Of a DNA stretch of 64,000 nucleotides, positions 59,098 through 64,000 are shown piece by piece; the first letter of the stretch is position 1, and each line of letters begins with the position of its first letter. Source of the DNA: Pararge aegeria (Eukaryota; Arthropoda; Insecta; Lepidoptera; Nymphalidae); assembly GCF_905163445.1 (NCBI RefSeq), contig NC_053182.1:18311501-18375500 (forward strand), in the 5' to 3' direction. The position numbers were made by a program, and so were the translations under genes. The notes under the pieces were generated by a model. It was not told the DNA's origin. It saw nothing but the letters and a program-made list of their open reading frames with translations, and searched no databases.

Positions 59098-59593
59098 TTA
59101 AGGTTAAATAACCTACTAGTTTGTTAGAATGTTTTTTAATGATTCATAATTTTTTGTTAAATTGATTCTTTCTTACGTCAAAAGTACAAAAGTTAGGTTG
59201 ATATTAAAATAATTAAAAGTATTAAGTACCTCTAAATTACAAAACTATTATTCATACATTTTATAATAAAACAATAAAAATTATCACTTACCTTAAAGTA
59301 ATCACGAGTTTTTCTTCTGCAGAAACAGTATCCCGTACCACATAATTTTGACATGGAGTTAAATCTTCTTGAATAATTTCCAGTAAATCATCAAAAGATG
59401 TTATTGACATTCGAAAGTAGTTGAAAAATTTTTCGCTGTGTTCTCTGAGCTTTGGATATAATGTTATGAACATACTATGCGTCATTCTGTCACGTAGAAT
59501 TGGATGCACGTTAAATCGTCGACTTTCTCTTCGTTTACGACGTTTCCATCGACAGTATGCAAGCCACAACACAACCGCTGTGTCCGAGTCCAT
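57087..59593 (-). CDS. Harbinger transposase, two exons, 393 aa, intact
   Basis: Exon 1 runs 59593 to 59292 and ends at a donor reading 'ag|gtaagt'. Exon 2 runs 57966 to 57087 after the acceptor 'ttttttcag'. The join restores VITLRYLATGCYFADLHYAY, the conserved 'LRYLATG' block of Harbinger transposases, so the splice is well supported. Length 393 codons is usual for the family. DDE nuclease features (DDE_Tnp_4 type): D172 in CIGAIDGKHIRI, D213/D222 in SVDIGAYGKSNDSSIF, D263 in VIVGDEAF, E300 in RYIECCFGILVNKWRVF, then the LHNY motif. The N-terminus has a basic cluster (RWKRRKRRESRR) that may be a nuclear signal. An upstream Met at 59653 is possible, but 59593 fits better. The gene starts 118 bp inside the right end; a poly(A) signal lies at 57047-57052. 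The MADF gene's second exon lies wholly within this intron. Confidence 0.93.
58068..58219. mobile_element. Fold-back MITE inside the Harbinger element
   Basis: 66-bp arms (58068-58133 and 58154-58219) pair with five mismatches around a 20-nt loop. The arm contains 'gggatcatttgccacaaatt' and the tip is 'gtgacc'/'ggtcac'. It lies in the stretch that is intron for both Harbinger genes. No clear target duplication was seen, so the superfamily is open. Confidence 0.82.
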
Positions 59594-59676
59594 GTTTATA
59601 ACTGAATGCCTCCCAGCGTAGGAACGCGCGTAACACGTGATATCTGGACGCAATATAAATTGAAACGCGCGAGTTC

Positions 59677-59710
59677 ACTCGCGCGTAAAACGCCTCATCT
59701 GGACAGGCTC
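59677..59710 (-). repeat. Harbinger right terminal inverted repeat
   Basis: Exact complement of 56598-56631, followed by the target copy TTA at 59711-59713. Confidence 0.95.
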
Positions 59711-59713
59711 TTA

Positions 59714-59807
59714 ATCTCATGAAAATAAACGGTTTTGTAAAAAAAACATAATAAACGCGGACGCGGGCAACAGCTAGTGTATTACAATATTTAAAATTCC
59801 GTAAAAA
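59714..59807. repeat. Right half of the dispersed repeat split by Harbinger
   Basis: 'tcatgaaaataaacggtttt' through 'gacgcgggcaacagctagtg' is the tail of the repeat whose left part is seen at 56580-56597. Confidence 0.6.
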
Positions 59808-60783
59808 ATTTGCATTGTTAATCTGGGTTGATCCGTTTAATATTCGCCGACAAGATCGGCTTACAGAGAGGTGTGGTTGTACACTGTACCTACTGTAGCC
59901 TTAGCGCAAGATATGCCCGCTCGCAATCGAGGAGTCGTTTTCGCAAATCAAACTCTGTAACGCCAAAGTAAAGTGGACCTAATGTCTCTCGATGTAGAGT
60001 CGCAAACCCTGTACATCAGTAGACTTAGTATAACATACAGAGTAAGTTAGGGCTCGCCCGCAATCGAGGAGTCGTTTTTGAGGACGGAAACATTAAATCA
60101 AGCATTAAATCTCGAATTTGCCTACTACTCTTTAGTACGGACCATTTTACTTAGCCGGTACAGAGTTTGATGTCGGAAACTACTTTCCTCGCGAGCAGTT
60201 AGATCTAGTACTTAGGCTACTGACTCATCTTAAATAAAATCCATTCCATTTTAAATAAAACAAATTACAAATTAAAATTGAAACAAAAAAAAAATTACAC
60301 ACAAACGCATACAAACACGCGCACACCCACAAACAAATCAAATTTATATAATTCTCTTTTTTTTTTCATTTAGTTATTTATTTTTTTCCTTTATTTAATT
60401 TTCTTTGTAAAATTGTCAAACGTATGTTAATAAGACCATAGATATAGGGAAGACACTGTCTCCTGTAACACAGTTTAAGCTACCGCAGGAGACAGGGCTT
60501 CACACTCATGAAATGTATACGTTTATTTTGATAAAATAAAGGTATTGTTATTATTATTATTTTACGCCGAAGTCAAAGGATTTCGATACTCGAAAAGGAC
60601 TCCTCGATTCCGAGCGTGCAAAACTTGTGCTAAGGGTACAGGGCGAAATTTAACTCGTGTAATTTGACATCGACGGCGGTTCTCACCGGAACAATATTGA
60701 TTCACGATTAAAATTCACGTTGATTTCACGTCAATTATTCGTGAGCTGCGGCTTTTGTTGTCCGGTGTGTCACCAGCATGTCG
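59808..60783 (+). repeat. Duplicated module, copy 2, split by an insertion
   Basis: 59808-59892 and 60642-60783 together match 55411-55622. The intervening 59893-60641 has no counterpart in copy 1. Confidence 0.7.
59893..60641. mobile_element. Non-autonomous TIR element, ~749 bp
   Basis: The ends are inverted repeats of over 50 bp (left 'ccttagcgcaag', right complement 'cccttagcacaag'; both continue with 'aatcgaggagtc'). The 'aatcgaggagtcgtttt' block is also repeated directly near 60065. It contains a LINE-like 3' piece ('agacactgtctcctgtaac', 'gataaaataaaggtattg', (TTA)n at about 60550). No transposase is encoded and no clear target duplication was seen. Confidence 0.6.
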
Positions 60784-61604
60784 CTTAGTTTAGATATAAC
60801 AAAAGTGACGCTGCTACGCCGAATATTAAAGCTGTCGTACATTTTGTAAAAAAACAAAAAAAAAAATTAATGAAACCCCGACTTTCAATGTACTTCAAAA
60901 ATGTATTTCAAAAATTATGTACACTATGTACATAATTTTTCTAGTCACAAAGACTTTTCACTTAATACCCATATTGAGGGAGTATCGAAGTCGCCATTGT
61001 ATGGTGGCGGCCATCTTGGATTTGAAATTTGCCATAGTGTTTAGTTTTTCACTAGTCAAGCTTGATATAAAAGAATTTTAATTTTTTTTATCTTAGATTA
61101 TGTCTTTTTTATTAATCTTTTACCTTTTTGATCTTTTAAAATACTTAATATTGTGAATGTTTTTTTTATATTGAGAAGGTTTTTTCCTGAATTACACAAA
61201 ATATTATAAATATTATTATTTTTATTATTACTTCCAAATTGTGTTTTATACGTAGTAATAGTTCAAACCAGGGTCGTTTACACTTTCGGGTACTTCAAAG
61301 AAAACTTGAAGTTGAATATTTCGATCTCGTAAAACCTCTTAAGCCCTCTCACTTTAACTCTAACTATCGTAAAACTAAGATTCCATAAAACTATAACGAT
61401 GCGTCAACTACATCTTTGCAATGAGTAAGAAGCACTGGAAATCTCGTAGATAGTTCCGCTTTAAAGAACTTTTCCCATTTCATTCCAGTCGCGTCCTCGG
61501 CAAACTTTTCATAATCGTTCCATCGTTTCTGCACAGTTATAATAATATTCTTTACATAGATTTATGTTTATCAAACAGCCTAGTTGTTAGAGCTTCAGCC
61601 AGCC
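60784..61604. other. AT-rich intron stretch with a small palindrome
   Basis: 60916-60946 is 'aaaaattatgtac' + 5 nt + its complement. No exon recognised. Confidence 0.5.
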
Positions 61605-61805
61605 TTTCGGAGTTATGTGCGTTTTTAATTTAATCAATTTAAAATATCACTTGCTCTAACGGTAATCGGAGCTATGTGCGTTTTTAATTTAAGGAATTTA
61701 AAATATCACTTGCTCTAACGGCAACGGAAAACTTCGTGTGGACGTTTTCATGCCTGAGAATCCTCCGTAACGTTCGTGGTGGACTCCGGCCTAAAAATCA
61801 TTCTC
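61605..61805 (+). repeat. SINE family B with an internal tandem duplication
   Basis: A block of about 62 bp ('cggagttatgtgcgttttta' to 'cttgctctaacggtaat') occurs twice in a row (61612 and 61674), followed by the 'ggaaaacttcgtgtgga' region and a shortened tail. Confidence 0.78.
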
Positions 61806-61807
61806 AT

Positions 61808-62066
61808 GACGGCCGATTGGCGCAATGGGCAGTAACCCTGCTCTCTACTTCCGAGGCTGTGTGTTCGATTCCCACAACTGCAAAATGTTTGTGTGATGAA
61901 CATTAATGTTTAACAACAATAGCTTCTGGGCGTTCGTCTGTATGTTATAAGTATTTATTATTCATAAATATTCATCAGTTATCTTAGTACAAACAACATA
62001 AGCTACGATTACTTTGGGGCTAGATGGCGATGTGTGCATTGTCGTAATATATTTATTTATTTATTA
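61808..62066 (+). repeat. SINE family A, full length
   Basis: A-box 'gattggcgcaatgggcagt', B-box 'gtgttcgattcccacaac', body, 'ctagatggcgatgtgtgcat' and an ATTTATTT tail. Confidence 0.92.
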
Positions 62067-62264
62067 GGCATGCATGCATTAGGCGTGCATTCAAACTATA
62101 TTTATAAATGGACACATTTTACTTTATTGTTATATAATGTTATACACTCCACATAAAGGCTAACTCAGTATGGATAGCGTAAAAGACATTCTTTGTTTAC
62201 AACAATATTTTAAGGATTATAACCACTTAAAAAAAATGTATTATGATGATGAGCTGATGGTGAT

Positions 62265-62468
62265 CAGCGGCGTACATAGAGGTTATGCACAGGGTTTGCA
62301 GATGATACAAAATAAAGGAAATCTCCATCTACGAGTTATAAATACTTGAGTGTAAGCTTTTTATAACTCTTACAAAGCCTATCCATAAGTTTTTCATTAG
62401 TACTGGAGATTTTTTCTTCTTTTTATATAATCTGCCTACCCTGTGAATACCCTCTATGCACGCCACTG
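62265..62468. mobile_element. hAT-type MITE, 204 bp
   Basis: Left end 'cagcggcgtacatagagg' and right end 'cctctatgcacgccactg' are imperfect inverted repeats, and the inner 'cacagggt'/'accctgtg' also pair. The 8-bp flanks ('atggtgat' and 'aaattgat') match only in part, so the copy is older or the duplication has decayed. Confidence 0.65.
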
Positions 62469-62912
62469 AAATTGATGATGCGGTTATGAACTCCCAATAA
62501 TGAAAACTCATCATCTAGAGTTGGGAAAATAGTTTGTCTATCCCTATGTCTTGGAAAGCACGTTAAACCGGTAGCCATGTTCACTTTGCAAGAGAGCTAA
62601 TACTGTGCCGATTATGATGATGATGATTTCAGTACCGTTATGTAACTTCGTGTCGCCGGACAAAAAATGGAAGAAAAATAAAATTCACAGGAGTGCTATG
62701 GTGAAAGCATTATTATCGTTTACGATTCCGGAGGGCAAAGGCGGCGCCGCCTTAGCCCTCCCTAAGCCTTTGACAGTGGGTAGCCGAAATGAATGTTATC
62801 TCACAACATCCCCTTTTTAAGAGTTCTCCGCTATTTCAACCCCCGCCTTAACCCTCAAAAACTCTTTTCACTGCCCAGTTTATTTACACTTTTTGTTTTT
62901 TCTTTATTGCAG
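62469..62912 (+). other. Intron, 3' end
   Basis: 62730-62761 is a GC-rich near-palindrome ('aaggcggcgccgcctt' flanked by 'ggagggc'/'gccctcc'). The stretch ends in a strong T-rich tract and acceptor ('tttctttattgcag'). Confidence 0.6.
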
Positions 62913-63000
62913 GCGAAATTGGAAACGAAGGCGTTAAAAGCGAAAAGGCCCGGTTTCACCGACGACAGATACAACGAAACGTCGTATTACATGGAAAATG
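62913..63000 (+). CDS. Host exon of an RPUSD2-like (RluA family) RNA pseudouridine synthase
   Basis: An 88-bp exon between a strong acceptor and a perfect donor ('g|gtaagt'). The frame gives AKLETKALKAKRPGFTDDRY, then NETSYYMEN and one base of the next codon. Insect and vertebrate RPUSD2/RluA-type proteins have a closely similar segment ('..SYYFENGLRKVxPYxFxF..') just before the S4-like and catalytic domains, and the phase here fits a following glycine (ENG). The enzyme family converts uridine to pseudouridine in RNA; the catalytic Asp region is not in this window. The call rests on one short conserved motif remembered from the family, so the exon is much surer than the name. Confidence 0.72.
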
Positions 63001-63134
63001 GTAAGTTACCTAAATAAAATTTAACCATCTGCGCCCTTAAGCGTCAACTGTGGAATCGACACATCTATTGGAACTCTAAGTATGCCATTGACTTAGAATA
63101 TTGAATGTGAACAAGCTGTTGCTTTTATGAATGA

Positions 63135-63760
63135 ACTAGCTGACCCGCGCAACTTCGTCTGCATCAAGAAAAAAACCTAGAAACGAATTGCAGTGCTACC
63201 TACCAGGTGGACCTGTTTTATTTCCAAACTATGTTATTCTCGGCCGTACCTACGTGTTATTCTATACCCGTTGCAACTTCTAAGCAATAGATTTAATTTG
63301 AATATTTTAAAACTGAATTTGCAGGTATATAATCAAACTTAATATGTATATTACTTTATTTCTTTCGCATTTATAATATATTGGTATTTAGTAGGATGAT
63401 ATGCATGCATTCGATCGTTGTCCCATATGCCTCGCAACTGGCTGTGATGAGTTAATTCCTTTATCTCCGACAATATTTATCAGATCTTCATTAAAATTAA
63501 ACAGAACATGCTTGATAGTATACACTTTGAAATAAAAAAAGAATTATAAAAATTTGTCGAAATTTAACGGAGCTATGAAGTAAAATTGATAAAAAATTTC
63601 ATCCCATTTCCCGGAGGAAACTTATTGTTTATCGGGATAAAAAGTTTCCTATATGTTGACCCGGTATATAAGCTAGCACTATACCAAATTTTATCTAAAT
63701 CCGTTCAGTAGTTTTCACGTGATGCCCGGACAGACAGACAGACAGACAGACAGACAAAAA
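63135..63760 (+). repeat. Dispersed repeat R with (CAGA)n tail
   Basis: Begins 'ctagctgacccgcgcaactt', contains 'gggataaaaagtttcctata' and 'ctaaatccgttcagtagttt', and ends with (CAGA)n at 63731-63757. Confidence 0.7.
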
Positions 63761-64000
63761 TTAAATAAAAATCTGTTTTGGATTCAGTGTCGATTATAAA
63801 GCATCCCCCGGACAAAATTTTCAAAATATATTAAATTAAACTTACAGAATTATACTTATTATTAATTAAACTTACAGAAATCTTGCAGTTACAGTTTTAT
63901 TATAAGTATAGATGGATGAATATATATACTTTTATTGCACACAACAAAAAGTACATAAAAAAAGTAAAGTATAACAAAACAACGCATATAATTTGGCGGC
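63761..64000. other. AT-rich end of window
   Basis: A short direct repeat ('attaaacttacagaa') occurs twice at about 63833-63880. No gene. Confidence 0.4.

Larger units (their letters stand above)
56598..59710. mobile_element. PIF/Harbinger DNA transposon, 3,113 bp, nearly intact
   Basis: Terminal inverted repeats are identical over 34 bp (start 'gagcctgtccagatgaggcg'; the right end is the exact complement). The element is flanked by TTA on both sides, the TWA target duplication typical of the superfamily. It carries the two proteins of autonomous Harbinger elements: a DDE transposase (- strand, complete frame) and a MADF/Myb-like DNA-binding partner (+ strand, one apparent frameshift). The genes are antisense and interlocked through each other's introns. 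Identical ends and an intact transposase suggest a recent insertion; whether it is active cannot be told from one copy. It lies in the intron between the exons at 49286 and 62913. Confidence 0.95.

Overview
The window looks like a lepidopteran nuclear genome, most likely a nymphalid butterfly. It is AT-rich and packed with tRNA-derived SINEs, 3'-truncated LINEs (RTE-like and jockey/CR1-like), fold-back MITEs and microsatellites, and it has almost no host coding sequence. The organism is inferred from repeat style; no single-copy marker fixes the species.

Host genes. Only two short exons are convincing, both on the + strand: 49286-49372 (87 bp, phase 0 on both sides) and 62913-63000 (88 bp, starts in phase 0, ends in phase 1). 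They join in frame. The second encodes a peptide containing PGFTDDRYNETSYYMENG, which resembles the region just before the S4/catalytic part of insect RluA-type RNA pseudouridine synthases (RPUSD2-like). The intron between them would be 13,540 bp. The rest of the gene lies outside the window or was not recognised.

Mobile DNA. The centrepiece is a 3,113-bp PIF/Harbinger DNA transposon (56598-59710) inside that intron. It has 34-bp identical terminal inverted repeats, a TTA target-site duplication, an uninterrupted two-exon DDE transposase on the - strand and a two-exon MADF-type DNA-binding partner on the + strand. The genes are interlocked: the transposase's second exon lies in the intron of the MADF gene, and the MADF gene's second exon lies in the intron of the transposase. 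Each gene's poly(A) signal sits just inside the boundary of the other's first exon. The MADF gene has one apparent frameshift in its BESS-like tail. A fold-back MITE has inserted in the stretch that is intron for both genes.

Region by region. 1-13 kb: SINEs, a three-unit ~235-bp satellite (3451-4150), fold-back MITEs and LINE 3' ends. 13-23 kb: a 574-bp inverted repeat (15018-15591) able to form a long hairpin, plus scattered SINE and LINE fragments. 23-36 kb: nested LINE and SINE insertions, including two LINE ends placed tail to tail (29745-30490), and a 32-bp stem hairpin at 34070-34155. 36-49 kb: more SINEs and a four-unit tandem repeat with a strongly conserved core (42700-43990). 49-63 kb: the RPUSD2-like intron with the Harbinger element, hAT-type MITEs and a duplicated module carrying a TIR element in one copy only. 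Intron and intergenic stretches not listed as repeats are AT-rich with no supported gene.

Most short open frames in the window are chance frames or repeat-encoded and are not annotated as genes.
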